In this document: positions 9,457-17,216 of the stretch, piece by piece
Numbering within the stretch: position 1 is the stretch's first letter
How the letters are laid out: each line of letters begins with the position of its first letter
Assembly: GCF_001556865.1 (NCBI RefSeq)
Contig: NZ_LSJY01000078.1
Span: 1 to 64,000, forward strand
DNA: 64,000 nucleotides
Source: Sphingobium sp. CCH11-B1
GTDB taxonomy: Bacteria > Pseudomonadota > Alphaproteobacteria > Sphingomonadales > Sphingomonadaceae
Reading direction: 5' to 3'
Notes under the pieces: model-generated
What the model was told of the DNA's origin: nothing
Seen by the model: the letters and a program-made list of their open reading frames with translations, nothing else
Database searches by the model: none
Made by a program: the position numbers and the translations under genes

Positions 9457-10073
9457 TTGCGTCCTTTATCCGTCAGTCTGCGGGCCAGAAAATCCGCCGC
9501 CCGATTTGCGCCATCAGGACTGATCTGGTGGCCAATGCCTCCCAGGTTGCTCACTTCCACGTCGAAGCCCAGCTCGCTGAGCGCCGTCTCGGCTTCCCCG
9601 CAAAGCGCGATCGGCATTGTCGGGTCGGCTGTCCCATGCACCAGCAGCACGGGCGTCGCACCGGTGGCCGCCAATGGCGGGGGCGACGCGAAGCGGCCGG
9701 AGAAAGCCACGACCGCACCGACCGGCCAGCGCCCGGATGCCACCGCGTCGAGGGCCATGATGGAACCCTGCGAGAAGCCGACCAGCGCCACGCGATCGAG
9801 GCGATCGGCGAAGCCTTGTTCGGTGACGACACCCTCGATCATGCGATTGAAGGCGGCACGGGCATCACGCACCCGCTCCGGTCGATTGCCGTCCGTGACG
9901 CCCGCCACGCTGAACCATTGCCTCCCGTTGCCGCCGAAGTCGAAAGGAAAGGGACCATCAGGCGCGGCGAAGACCGTCCCGGGCAGGGCATCCTGCCACA
10001 GGTCGCCCAGTCCCGCGAGGTCGGCGCCACGGCTACCCACCCCATGCAGGAAAATGACCAGCCTGTCGCTCAT
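9453..10073 (-). CDS. Carboxylesterase/phospholipase-type alpha/beta hydrolase
   Basis: 206 residues, start ATG at 10073 overlapping the preceding gene's stop (ATGA). Features of the small YpfH/phospholipase-carboxylesterase family: LVIFLHGVGSRGADLAGLG oxyanion region near residue 5, nucleophile elbow GFSQGS, acid HGTADPTMP, and the histidine in GGIGHQISP. It probably hydrolyses small esters or thioesters in the cytoplasm. It lies between the glutathionyl-hydroquinone reductase and the glucose dehydrogenase with 4-base overlaps on both sides, so it belongs to that operon. Natural substrate unknown. Confidence 0.8.
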   Translation of the reverse strand: MSDRLVIFLHGVGSRGADLAGLGDLWQDALPGTVFAAPDGPFPFDFGGNGRQWFSVAGVTDGNRPERVRDARAAFNRMIEGVVTEQGFADRLDRVALVGFSQGSIMALDAVASGRWPVGAVVAFSGRFASPPPLAATGATPVLLVHGTADPTMPIALCGEAETALSELGFDVEVSNLGGIGHQISPDGANRAADFLARRLTDKGRK

Positions 10074-11059
10074 GCCATTGCTTCCGCCCGACCGAGGCGG
10101 ACCGGCGCGACATCGGGAAGATCGGGACCAATGGGCACGATGCCATTGGGATTGAGCGACTTTATCGAATAATAGCCCTGTTTGATGTGATCGATATTTA
10201 CCGTCTCGCGGATGCCCGGCACCGCCAGCATTGCGCGCAAATGGGTGCTGAGATGCGGATAATCGGCAATGCGGCGCAGGTTGCATTTGAAGAGGCCATG
10301 ATAGGCCGCATCAAAACGCACCAGTGTCACGAACAGGCGGATGTCGGTTTCGGTGACGCGTTCGCCGAACAGGAACGGGCCATCCTTTTCCAGCCGGCGT
10401 TCCAGCGCATCGAGCATGCCGAACACGTCCTGGAATGCTTCTTCATAAGCCAGTTGGGTCGTGGCAAAACCGGCACGATAGACGCCGTTGTTAAGCACCG
10501 GATAGATTTTGTCGCTCAGCGCATCGATCGCCGCGCGCAAATCTTCAGGATAGAGATCGACGTCCTGACGGGCGAGTTCGCCAAAACCGCTGTTGAACAT
10601 GCGCAGGATGTCGGCGGACTCGTTGTTGACGATCGTGCCGCGCTGCTTGTCCCACAACACCGGCACCGTCGCGCGGCCCGTATAATTTGGATCGGCACGG
10701 GTGTAGATCTCGTGCATGTACGTGGCGCCGTTGAGCGTATCGCGGTCCGCGCCGGGATAGTCGCCGAACCGCCAGCCCTGGTTGGTGAGCGCGGGCTCGA
10801 CGGCCGAGACAGAGACCACGTCTTCCAGCCCTTTGAGCTTGCGGGCGATCAACGTGCGCGAGGCCCAGGGGCAGATCAGCGCGACGTAGAGATGATAGCG
10901 ACCGGCTTCCGCTTGAAACCCAGCTTCGCCAGTCGGACCGGCCGAGCCGTCGGGCGTCACCCAGTTGCGAAAGCCGGAAATCTGGCGGACGAAACCGCCC
11001 TTGGCATCTGTTGCCTGGACCGGCTGCCAGTCCTCGGTCCATTTTCCGTCGATAAGCAT
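10070..11059 (-). CDS. Glutathionyl-hydroquinone reductase (Xi-class GST, YqjG/PcpF type)
   Basis: 329 residues. The N-terminal thioredoxin-like domain holds the Xi-class active site CPWAS (near residue 64, after YLHY-type sequence RYHLYVALICPWA); the C-terminal helical GST domain includes RRLEKDGPFLFGERVTETDIRL. Xi-class enzymes reduce glutathionyl-hydroquinones to hydroquinones, rescuing quinone-glutathione adducts formed during degradation of halogenated or hydroxylated aromatics. The ATG at 11059 lies 15 bases from the upstream gene. E. coli pairs this enzyme (YqjG) with a DoxX protein (YqjF), and a DoxX gene is two positions upstream here. In a decarboxylase/phenolic context a quinone-protection role is reasonable. 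Confidence 0.88.
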   Translation of the reverse strand: MLIDGKWTEDWQPVQATDAKGGFVRQISGFRNWVTPDGSAGPTGEAGFQAEAGRYHLYVALICPWASRTLIARKLKGLEDVVSVSAVEPALTNQGWRFGDYPGADRDTLNGATYMHEIYTRADPNYTGRATVPVLWDKQRGTIVNNESADILRMFNSGFGELARQDVDLYPEDLRAAIDALSDKIYPVLNNGVYRAGFATTQLAYEEAFQDVFGMLDALERRLEKDGPFLFGERVTETDIRLFVTLVRFDAAYHGLFKCNLRRIADYPHLSTHLRAMLAVPGIRETVNIDHIKQGYYSIKSLNPNGIVPIGPDLPDVAPVRLGRAEAMA

Positions 11060-11073
11060 GGTGCTGTCCCTCC

Positions 11074-11844
11074 TTACTTCACCAGGCCGAACGGATCGGG
11101 CACGACATGACCATTGGCGTTGTTCCAGAAATTCTGGAGCACGAAGCCATATTCGGAGAAGTTCTGGCTGAACGGCTCGAGCATCGCGTTGGCGGTCGGT
11201 GACTTCCAATCGGCTTGCAGTTCGCAGGCCAGCGCAAAGGTTGTCACCAGTTCCGCCCCGGCATTGCTCATGCGGGACATGGCGGCATCGGCCTCATACC
11301 GGTTCCAGGCGCCGCAGGCATCGACCACGGGGTAGACCGCATAGCCGTCGTTGAGCATCGAAAGCGTCGGCAGCGCGCAGCAGGTTCCGATGGTGACACC
11401 CGCAATAATGATGTGCCGGCGGCCGGTCTGCTCGACCAGATCCTCGATCGCCTTGCGGAAGGTCGGGTCCTCGTAGCAGTTGATGATGCCGGTGCGGCGA
11501 TAGATTGGCTGATCGGCGAAGATCTCCTTGATCTCCGGCAGATTGTCGCCGTTCTGCCACTGGGCGTTGGACGAGGTAATGAGAACCGGCATGTCCAGCG
11601 CCTTGGCCGTGCGGGCGAGGCCGATGACATTGCTTTTGAGTTCTGCGAGCGAGCTTGTGTCGCGCATCCCTGCCATCAGGCCGATCTGGTGATCGACAAG
11701 CAGGACGATGCTGTTCTGGGCAGTCGGTTTGTCATGGCCGTAACGACCGGCAGCGCGGGCTTCGGCGGCGCTGGCGCGGTTCGGCAGCGCGCCGTCGGTG
11801 ATCGGGCTGACGATGTCGGCAGGGCGGACGGGAATGTCGGACAT
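11074..11844 (-). CDS. Isochorismatase-family cysteine hydrolase
   Basis: 256 residues of the isochorismatase/YcaC-like fold: strand 1 with the catalytic Asp (IVLLVDHQIGLM), central strands, and the nucleophilic cysteine region AGVTIGTCCALPTL followed by GYAVYPVVDACGAW. The catalytic Lys is not certain from sequence alone. The family includes amidases, isochorismate hydrolases and YcaC proteins. An N-terminal extension of ~40 residues precedes the core. It is encoded between DoxX and the hydroquinone reductase and is probably co-transcribed. Substrate unknown. Confidence 0.82.
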   Translation of the reverse strand: MSDIPVRPADIVSPITDGALPNRASAAEARAAGRYGHDKPTAQNSIVLLVDHQIGLMAGMRDTSSLAELKSNVIGLARTAKALDMPVLITSSNAQWQNGDNLPEIKEIFADQPIYRRTGIINCYEDPTFRKAIEDLVEQTGRRHIIIAGVTIGTCCALPTLSMLNDGYAVYPVVDACGAWNRYEADAAMSRMSNAGAELVTTFALACELQADWKSPTANAMLEPFSQNFSEYGFVLQNFWNNANGHVVPDPFGLVK

Positions 11845-11893
11845 GGTAGGTCTTTCGGATTATCGGGCAGGATCGAAAGCGAGGCTGATCGGT

Positions 11894-12310
11894 TCAGCGA
11901 TCCGACGTCGCGACAGGCGTGGGGACAATCGTTTTCGCGCCATCGCCGAGCAGGGCGAGGACCAGCAGGCCAACGATCCAGAAAGCGGGATATTCCCAGC
12001 CGCCATTTTCATTGTTGAAGAAGAAACCGGCCTTCAGATGGACAGTGGCGATGGCTCCGAGCAGGTCCGGGATCATCACCAGCGCTGCGAGGCGCGGCAT
12101 GAAGCCCAGGATAAGTGCAAGGCCGCCCACGACTTCCCAGGCAATGGTGACATAGGCAAGCCATTCAGGCAGGCCGAGCGAGGCGAAGAACGCGGCAGTG
12201 CCTGCGGGCGTAAAGACGAAAATTTTGAGGCCGGCATGGGCCAGGAACAAGGCGCCCAGCGTCACGCGGAGGAGGAGGGCGGCATAGGGAGCTGTGCGGG
12301 TATCGATCAT
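11894..12310 (-). CDS. DoxX-family integral membrane protein
   Basis: 138 residues from the ATG at 12310; four hydrophobic segments in the DoxX/YqjF arrangement (LLLRVTLGALFLAHAGLKI, then AYVTIAWEVVGGLALILGF and two more), with the conserved glycine-rich WEVVGGLALILG. DoxX proteins are small inner-membrane proteins often found with redox or thiol enzymes. Upstream (12311-12461) is a 151-base gap holding a perfect palindrome and a strong hairpin, so this gene may start its own transcript as well as receive readthrough from ubiX. Confidence 0.8.
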   Translation of the reverse strand: MIDTRTAPYAALLLRVTLGALFLAHAGLKIFVFTPAGTAAFFASLGLPEWLAYVTIAWEVVGGLALILGFMPRLAALVMIPDLLGAIATVHLKAGFFFNNENGGWEYPAFWIVGLLVLALLGDGAKTIVPTPVATSDR

Positions 12311-12398
12311 GTCGGGGACTTTCGATGAAGTGTCGTTACGCCGACCGATATGCACTCCGTTTTATTCGATGATAATCCGGGCAGATGCCGCTTCACCT

Positions 12399-12413
12399 CT
12401 TCCATATTGGAAG
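12399..12413. promoter_or_regulatory. Perfect palindrome upstream of doxX
   Basis: CTTCCA-TAT-TGGAAG, a perfect 6-base inverted repeat with a 3-base centre, about 90 bases before the DoxX start. It looks like a dimeric regulator site for a second promoter serving doxX and the genes below it. No regulator can be assigned. Confidence 0.4.
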
Positions 12414-12417
12414 CAAT

Positions 12418-12454
12418 GCCGACGGCGGGCGTCGGTCGGGAACCCGCCATCGGC
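12418..12454. terminator. Strong hairpin between ubiX and doxX
   Basis: Arms GCCGACGGCGGG (12418-12429) and CCCGCCATCGGC (12443-12454) pair over 12 bases with one mismatch (G-U in one RNA strand), loop 13 bases. It lies just after the ubiX stop in the direction of transcription. There is no T-tract, so it may attenuate, stabilise the upstream message, or mark a processing site more than terminate fully. Confidence 0.5.
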
Positions 12455-12461
12455 ATAACTG

Positions 12462-13079
12462 TCAGGGGGTTATCCTGACGACCGCCGCGCCGGATGGCGC
12501 GGCTTCACCTTCTTCTCCCCAGCGAGGCATGTTGGGCATGTCCAGATCGAAGCAATCGAACGCGCGGCCGAGCGCATGATCCACGAGATCGGCGATGGTC
12601 TCAGGCTTGGTGTAGAAGGCGGGCACCGGTGGGTGAATGATCCCGCCCATCTCCGTCACCGTGAGCATATTGCGGATATGGCGGGCATGGAGCGGGGCCT
12701 CGCGGACCATCAGCACCAGCTTGCGCCGTTCCTTCAGCACGACGTCGGCCGCGCGCGTTAGCAGCGTGGTGGTGACGCCTGACGCGACCTCCGCCAGCGT
12801 GCGTACCGAACAGGGCGCGATCAGCATGCCCATCGTTCGGAAGGAGCCGCTCGCGATCGCGGCGCCAACATCCTGGATGGGATAGACATGGTCGGCGAGC
12901 GCGTGAAGCTGGTCGCGGGTCATGTCGGTCTCATAGGCGCGCGTCATCTCGCCGGCGCGTGAGACGACAAGGTGGGTTTCCACTCCCATCTCGCGCAATA
13001 CTTCCAGCGCACGGATGCCGAACTGGATGCCGGTCGCTCCGGTGATGCCGACGATCATCCGTTGCGGGGCGGCGCTCAT
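12462..13079 (-). CDS. UbiX-type flavin prenyltransferase
   Basis: 205 residues of the UbiX/Pad1 flavoprotein family, which attaches a dimethylallyl group to FMN to make the prenylated flavin needed by UbiD decarboxylases. Visible: VGITGATGIQ near the N-terminus (nucleotide loop), LIAPCSVRTLAEVASG in the middle, LMVREAPLHARHIRNM, and the C-terminal PPVPAFYTKPETIADLVDH. Start at 13079 (MSAAPQ) overlaps the ubiD stop as ATGA, linking translation of the cofactor enzyme to its client. Because it is paired with a catabolic UbiD, I infer a dedicated role rather than ubiquinone synthesis. Confidence 0.9.
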   Translation of the reverse strand: MSAAPQRMIVGITGATGIQFGIRALEVLREMGVETHLVVSRAGEMTRAYETDMTRDQLHALADHVYPIQDVGAAIASGSFRTMGMLIAPCSVRTLAEVASGVTTTLLTRAADVVLKERRKLVLMVREAPLHARHIRNMLTVTEMGGIIHPPVPAFYTKPETIADLVDHALGRAFDCFDLDMPNMPRWGEEGEAAPSGAAVVRITP

Positions 13080-14638
13080 ACCTGTTCCTCCTTTTTCGGG
13101 AAGAGCGATGGCGCCCAAAGGCTGGGATCGACATCCTTGAACTGCGCCCGGATGAAATGCTCCTTGAGATGGAACGGAACGGTGCAGTCGAAGATCGTCT
13201 TGGTAGTCGTGCCCTTGGCGGTGACACGGGGATCGTAAAATGGTGTCTGCGAGGGATCGAGCACGTGGCCTGCGACGCCCGGCACGCAGATCGTGTCCAT
13301 GTCGCCCGAATAACGTGTCTGCATCGCCCAGAGCACATCGTCGCTGTCGAACAGGTCGACATCTTCGTCGACCAGGATGACGTTCTTGAGTTCGCGATAA
13401 ACCGCAAGCGCGATCAGTGCGGCCTGCCGGGTGAGTCCGTCATCGCCGTCACCCCGCTTCTTTACCTGGATGATCGCGAGGAACTTGCCGCCGCCCGAAC
13501 TGTGCGCATAGACATTCTTGACCAGGCCGGGAATGGCCTGCTCGCATTCGAGATGGATGCTGGCCTCGGTCGGAATGCCGGCCAGGCTCACATGCTCCTC
13601 GCCGGGACCGACCAGGGTCTGCAGGATCGGGTTCCGCCGGGTGGTGATCGCCGTCACCTTGATAACCGGCAATGACGGATTGGCGTCGCCCGTATAGCCG
13701 GGAAATTCCGGCATGGCCTTGCCAGTCTTTGTATGCTGATCTTCTTCGACCCGCACATCGGGCAGAATCTCGCCCTCGATGATGATCTCCGCCTGCGCGA
13801 TCGCACGCTGCGGCACGGTCAGGCACTCGACCAGTTCGACCGGCCGTCCGCGCAATCCGCCTGCTACACAAAGTTCATCGAAACCGAAAGGCGTCGTCGG
13901 CGCCTCAAATTCGGCGCCGATGTAGATTGCCGGGTCCAGCCCCATGTTGATCGACACCGCGAGCGGCTTTCCCGCCGCCTCTGCCTTCTGGCGGAAGGCA
14001 TCGATATGCCTGCCGGGCGCGAAGAAGATCGAGAGCTCGTCCTTGCCCTGCACGCAGAGGCGATGGATCGTCACATCGACATTGTCGCGATCGTCGGGGT
14101 CGCTGCCAAGGACGAGGCCGAGGCAGAAAAACGGGCCTGCATCCTCTTCGGTATTGGTAGGGGCGGGCAGGATCTTGCGCAGGTCGAAGCCTTCGTCGCT
14201 GGCGCGATAGACCACTTCCTGGCAGGGCGCGTCCTTGTTCTCGATCACCACGGGCGGGGTGACGTTGCGGCGCGCCTGCGCCATCTGGATGCCGAGTTCG
14301 CGCACCGGTGCGCCGAGCAGATGGCTCACCCGCTCGCGGCTCGCCATCAGGCCGACCAGCACGCGGGACTCCGGGAATCCCTTGATGGCGTTGAAGGTCA
14401 TGGCCGGGCCAATCCGTGTCGGACGCATCACTGTGCCGCCCGCACCGACATGGCGATAGACACCCGCCAGTTCGGCATGGGGATCGACCTCGCAGTCGGT
14501 CTCGATATACTGGCCGGGCAGCGTCTTGAGCAGTTCGATCGCGGAACGCAGATCGTTGACCGGCGGTACGTTCCAGCCCTGCGGATGGGGCTCGCCCGGC
14601 TGGACGACATGATAGCTGTTGGGCGCTTTCTGGGGCAT
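13076..14638 (-). CDS. UbiD-family (de)carboxylase
   Basis: 520 residues, start ATG at 14638. UbiD-family hallmarks: VMRPTRIGPAMTFNAIKG near residue 70, IHRLCVQGKDELSIFF near 181, a Glu-rich stretch at 284-290, and EFPGYTGDANPS near 311. R183 and the Glu cluster sit roughly where the family's catalytic Arg-Glu-Glu is expected (judged by position, not an alignment). These prenyl-FMN enzymes decarboxylate aromatic or unsaturated acids; relatives act on gallate, protocatechuate, vanillate or ferulate-type acids. Linked to ubiX by a 4-base overlap and preceded by an SRPBCC gene 17 bases away. A non-oxidative decarboxylation of a phenolic acid is the likely reaction; substrate not determinable here. 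Confidence 0.88.
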   Translation of the reverse strand: MPQKAPNSYHVVQPGEPHPQGWNVPPVNDLRSAIELLKTLPGQYIETDCEVDPHAELAGVYRHVGAGGTVMRPTRIGPAMTFNAIKGFPESRVLVGLMASRERVSHLLGAPVRELGIQMAQARRNVTPPVVIENKDAPCQEVVYRASDEGFDLRKILPAPTNTEEDAGPFFCLGLVLGSDPDDRDNVDVTIHRLCVQGKDELSIFFAPGRHIDAFRQKAEAAGKPLAVSINMGLDPAIYIGAEFEAPTTPFGFDELCVAGGLRGRPVELVECLTVPQRAIAQAEIIIEGEILPDVRVEEDQHTKTGKAMPEFPGYTGDANPSLPVIKVTAITTRRNPILQTLVGPGEEHVSLAGIPTEASIHLECEQAIPGLVKNVYAHSSGGGKFLAIIQVKKRGDGDDGLTRQAALIALAVYRELKNVILVDEDVDLFDSDDVLWAMQTRYSGDMDTICVPGVAGHVLDPSQTPFYDPRVTAKGTTTKTIFDCTVPFHLKEHFIRAQFKDVDPSLWAPSLFPKKEEQV

Positions 14639-14655
14639 GGGGGTGTTTCTTTCGT

Positions 14656-15057
14656 TCAGGTTTTTTCGACGTAGGACTTGAGGTTGGTGAGCGCCTCGCC
14701 CCAGTAGGTGTTGCATAGCGCCAGATGGGGATGATCCTCCGCCCAGCCTTCGTCGTTCAGCTCGACGAGCGTGCGGCCATCGGGCAGGTCGGACAGCGTG
14801 ATCGTCAGTCGCTTGCCGTCCTGGGCGCCCGGGCCCTCGACGCAGGTCTGGACGACACTCTGATCGACTTCGAGATCGTCGGTGCGCCAACCAAAGCGCA
14901 GGCCGGGGCGGCGCTCCAGATAGAAGATGTCACCCTTTGAGATCGCGCCGGTGATGGCGCCCAGGTGCCAGCCCGCCATCGCATCGATATCGGTCAGGGC
15001 GTGATAAATGCGCGCTCGGGGCGCGGCGATCTTGATCGCGTGTTGCAGTGTAACCAC
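14656..15057 (-). CDS. SRPBCC/AHSA1-type START-domain protein
   Basis: 133 residues spanning one SRPBCC helix-grip domain: IKIAAPRARIYHALTDIDAMAGWH at the N-terminus, TITLSDLPDGRTLVELNDEGW in the middle, and a closing helix with YWGEALTNLKSYVEK. Such proteins bind hydrophobic ligands in a deep pocket. First gene of the ubiD-ubiX series and directly opposite a divergent LysR gene. A role in binding the hydrophobic substrate or product is possible but not shown. Confidence 0.8.
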   Translation of the reverse strand: MVTLQHAIKIAAPRARIYHALTDIDAMAGWHLGAITGAISKGDIFYLERRPGLRFGWRTDDLEVDQSVVQTCVEGPGAQDGKRLTITLSDLPDGRTLVELNDEGWAEDHPHLALCNTYWGEALTNLKSYVEKT

Positions 15058-15174
15058 GGAAGAACTCCTCCTCTTTTTGGCAAAGCGGGCGCCGCCTTGG
15101 GGGCGCAGCGAGCATGCTGCTTTTAGGTCGCGCGCGTGGGGGGCATCGACAGACTACGGGGAATAAAGTGAGGA

Positions 15175-15229
15175 ATATCGATGTTCAATTATGGATAAAT
15201 TCGATATCGATAAGGAAATCGTTATCGAG
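15175..15229. promoter_or_regulatory. Repeated ATCGA elements in the LysR/ubiD divergent region
   Basis: The 180-base gap between the divergent LysR and SRPBCC genes has an AT-rich end containing ATATCGAT (15175-15182), the perfect palindrome TCGATATCGA (15201-15210) and TTATCGAG (15222-15229), evenly spaced and close to the LysR start at 15238. This resembles LysR-type recognition plus activation half-sites controlling both directions. Confidence 0.5.
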
Positions 15230-15237
15230 TTGGTCCC

Positions 15238-16164
15238 ATGGATATCAGTGCGCTTCGTTTCTTTCTTGTCGCTGCCGATAAGCAGCATTTTGGCCAGGCG
15301 GCCGAGGAACTCGGCATTGCCCAACCCGCGCTGAGCCAGCGTATCAAGGCGCTGGAAACTCGGCTTGGCGTACGGCTGTTCGAGCGGAGCAACCGCGCGG
15401 TCCACCTGACTGACGCTGGCAAGGTTTTTGCGCATGAGGCCCGACGCCTGGTCAACGAAGCGGATCGCGCTGTCCGGATGACTCGCGCCGCAGACAAGGG
15501 TACGGCCGGCGAACTTCTTATCGGCTACGGAGGCTCGGTGATTTTCGAGCCGGCGGTCTGCGCTCTTCTGCAGTCCTTCAAGGAAACCTATCCGGACGTA
15601 TCGCTCCTGATGCGCGAATGCAGCGTACAGGAGCAGCTCGACGGACTGAGTGCCGCCCGCCTCGACATTGCCCTCCTGTGGGGACCGATAGGCTTCGGCC
15701 ATCCGGACCTCGAGGCGCATAGTTTCCGGCGCGCGGGCATGTCGGTGGTGCTGCGGCGCGATCACCCATTGGCCGCGCATGATACCCTCACGCTCGAGAA
15801 CCTGCGGTCCGAAGCGTTCATCAGTCTCATGGACCCACCCGGTGTCGGAATCGGCCATGTCGTCGACCGCTTGCTGGAGGCCGCCGATCTGTCGCCGCGG
15901 ATCATCATGCGTGTGAGCAGCCTCATGAGCATTTTCGGGCTGGCGGGATCAGGATTGGGGATCGGGATCGTGCCGGACCTGCCGATCGAGATCATTTCGC
16001 CGGCTTTCGTCCAGCGCCCGCTTGTGGACGCTGCGGATTGCAACGAGATCCTGATCGTCACCGCGAAGCGGAGGACATCAAACCTTGCATCCAACTTCAT
16101 CGACGCAGCCGCGAGCATAAGCCGCGCAGAACAGGACGTCCGGGATCATTCGAAGGGATCCTGA
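15238..16164 (+). CDS. LysR-family transcriptional regulator, divergent to the ubiD run
   Basis: 308 residues: helix-turn-helix at ~15-40 (KQHFGQAAEELGIAQPALSQ), linker helix, then effector-binding domain with GELLIGYGGSVIFEPAV starting at ~95. It resembles the BenM/CatM/CbnR branch that senses aromatic metabolites. Transcribed away from the SRPBCC-UbiD-UbiX series with a shared 180-base control region, so it is the obvious regulator of that series. It ends against another LysR gene on the other strand, with a short hairpin between. Confidence 0.87.
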   Translation: MDISALRFFLVAADKQHFGQAAEELGIAQPALSQRIKALETRLGVRLFERSNRAVHLTDAGKVFAHEARRLVNEADRAVRMTRAADKGTAGELLIGYGGSVIFEPAVCALLQSFKETYPDVSLLMRECSVQEQLDGLSAARLDIALLWGPIGFGHPDLEAHSFRRAGMSVVLRRDHPLAAHDTLTLENLRSEAFISLMDPPGVGIGHVVDRLLEAADLSPRIIMRVSSLMSIFGLAGSGLGIGIVPDLPIEIISPAFVQRPLVDAADCNEILIVTAKRRTSNLASNFIDAAASISRAEQDVRDHSKGS

Positions 16165-16172
16165 AACCTTCT

Positions 16173-16187
16173 CCCGCTCGAAGCGGG
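16173..16187. terminator. Short hairpin between convergent LysR genes
   Basis: CCCGCT-CGA-AGCGGG, a 6-base GC-rich stem in the 45-base gap between the two convergent genes. Plausible bidirectional terminator; no T-tract. Confidence 0.4.
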
Positions 16188-16209
16188 GCGGGCATGTGTT
16201 GGTATCAAG

Positions 16210-17103
16210 CTATCCGGTGGCCGTTCCGGCAAGAGCCTGCCGCATTTCCGCGAACGCGGCGTCAAGCGCATCGATCACCGCACGTATGCGGGGCATATGG
16301 CGCAGATCGGTGTGGACGCCGAGCCAGACTTCGCGGGAAGGGGCCGGACCCGCATTGGTCAAACATGTGAGTCCAGGCATGCGATCAGCTATGATGCAGG
16401 GGAGGCAACCCAGGCCCAGGCCTGCCCGGACGGCGCCAGCCTGGGCGCCTCGATCATTGCTGCGAAAGGCAATACGTGCGCCGGGAACCTTTTCGATGAG
16501 CCAACGTGGTTCGGGCATATGATCCTGATCGTCAAGCACAGTGACGATGGCGTGAGACCCATGTTCCGTCATGGGGGATCCGTTCCTTCTGAGATAGGCT
16601 TGCGATGCATAGAGCATGCTTCCCGCCACTGCCATGCGCCTGCTGACGAGCTCATTGCCCTCAAATCGCGCCATACGGATCGCAATATCCGCCTCCCGGC
16701 GCGAGAGGTTGAGCGAGCGCGGGTCACTCAGCACATCGATGGTGATCCCGGGATATCGTTCGTGCAGCTTGCTCACGGCGACCGGAAGCAGAATTTCTGC
16801 CATATTTTCGACAGTCGTGATGCGCACCGTTCCTGAAAGAGCGACGTCGCGGCCTTGTACCACACGCTCGATAGCAATGGCTTCGGCCTCCATTCTTTCA
16901 GCATTGCCCAGAACAGCCTCGCCGACGGCGGTTAATTCATAGCCGCGGGACGTACGTTGCAGCAGCCGAGCGCCTGCGCGAGATTCAAGCGCTGCAAGGC
17001 GCCGGCTCATCGTCGATTGACGTACGCCAAGCGCCCTTGCTGCACCCGAAAGGCTACGGGAGCGGGCAATGGCAAGAAAGCTGTGCAGGTCATCCCAATC
17101 CAT
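16210..17103 (-). CDS. LysR-family transcriptional regulator
   Basis: 297 residues from the ATG at 17103 (MDWDDLHSFLAI), chosen because it gives the standard LysR N-terminus. Helix-turn-helix RSLSGAARALGVRQSTMSRR (~15-34); effector domain from ~90 (GTVRITTVENMAEILLP). It belongs to the branch with SMLYASQAYLRR and a C-terminal WLGVHTDLRHMPRIRAVID. Divergent from the dioxygenase-azoreductase-YceI genes with a 113-base intergenic region containing a 9-base inverted repeat, so probably their regulator. Confidence 0.86.
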   Translation of the reverse strand: MDWDDLHSFLAIARSRSLSGAARALGVRQSTMSRRLAALESRAGARLLQRTSRGYELTAVGEAVLGNAERMEAEAIAIERVVQGRDVALSGTVRITTVENMAEILLPVAVSKLHERYPGITIDVLSDPRSLNLSRREADIAIRMARFEGNELVSRRMAVAGSMLYASQAYLRRNGSPMTEHGSHAIVTVLDDQDHMPEPRWLIEKVPGARIAFRSNDRGAQAGAVRAGLGLGCLPCIIADRMPGLTCLTNAGPAPSREVWLGVHTDLRHMPRIRAVIDALDAAFAEMRQALAGTATG

Positions 17104-17119
17104 CTGGCTATCCGATTTC

Positions 17120-17155
17120 GCATGGATACTATGTCGATTTAACGAATATCCATGC
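17120..17155. promoter_or_regulatory. Inverted repeat, candidate LysR operator
   Basis: GCATGGATA (17120-17128) and TATCCATGC (17147-17155) form a perfect 9-base inverted repeat with an 18-base spacer, 17 bases upstream of the LysR ATG and ~62 bases upstream of the divergent dioxygenase gene. Location and symmetry fit autorepression and divergent control. Confidence 0.5.
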
Positions 17156-17185
17156 AAATGTCGTCCAACTATCTCGTCATCCGAC

Positions 17186-17203
17186 CTGACGGTGATCCGT
17201 CAG
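17186..17203 (+). promoter_or_regulatory. Leader hairpin before the LigB-type dioxygenase
   Basis: CTGACGG-TGAT-CCGTCAG, a perfect 7-base stem with a 4-base loop, ending two bases before the ribosome site (CGGAG) of the gene at 17217. It could be a 5'-leader stem affecting message stability, or another protein-binding palindrome. Confidence 0.45.
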
Positions 17204-17216
17204 TCCGGAGATCAAG

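Noticed and set aside
7801..10155. 784-codon open frame opposite the glucose dehydrogenase and esterase
   Set aside because: Spans two genuine genes antisense and has a low-complexity Arg/Gln-rich end; a shadow frame.
11215..12018. 267-codon frame opposite the isochorismatase-like gene and DoxX
   Set aside because: Shadow of two supported genes.
13733..14674. 313-codon open frame opposite ubiD
   Set aside because: Mirrors the codon pattern of ubiD; no recognisable domain.
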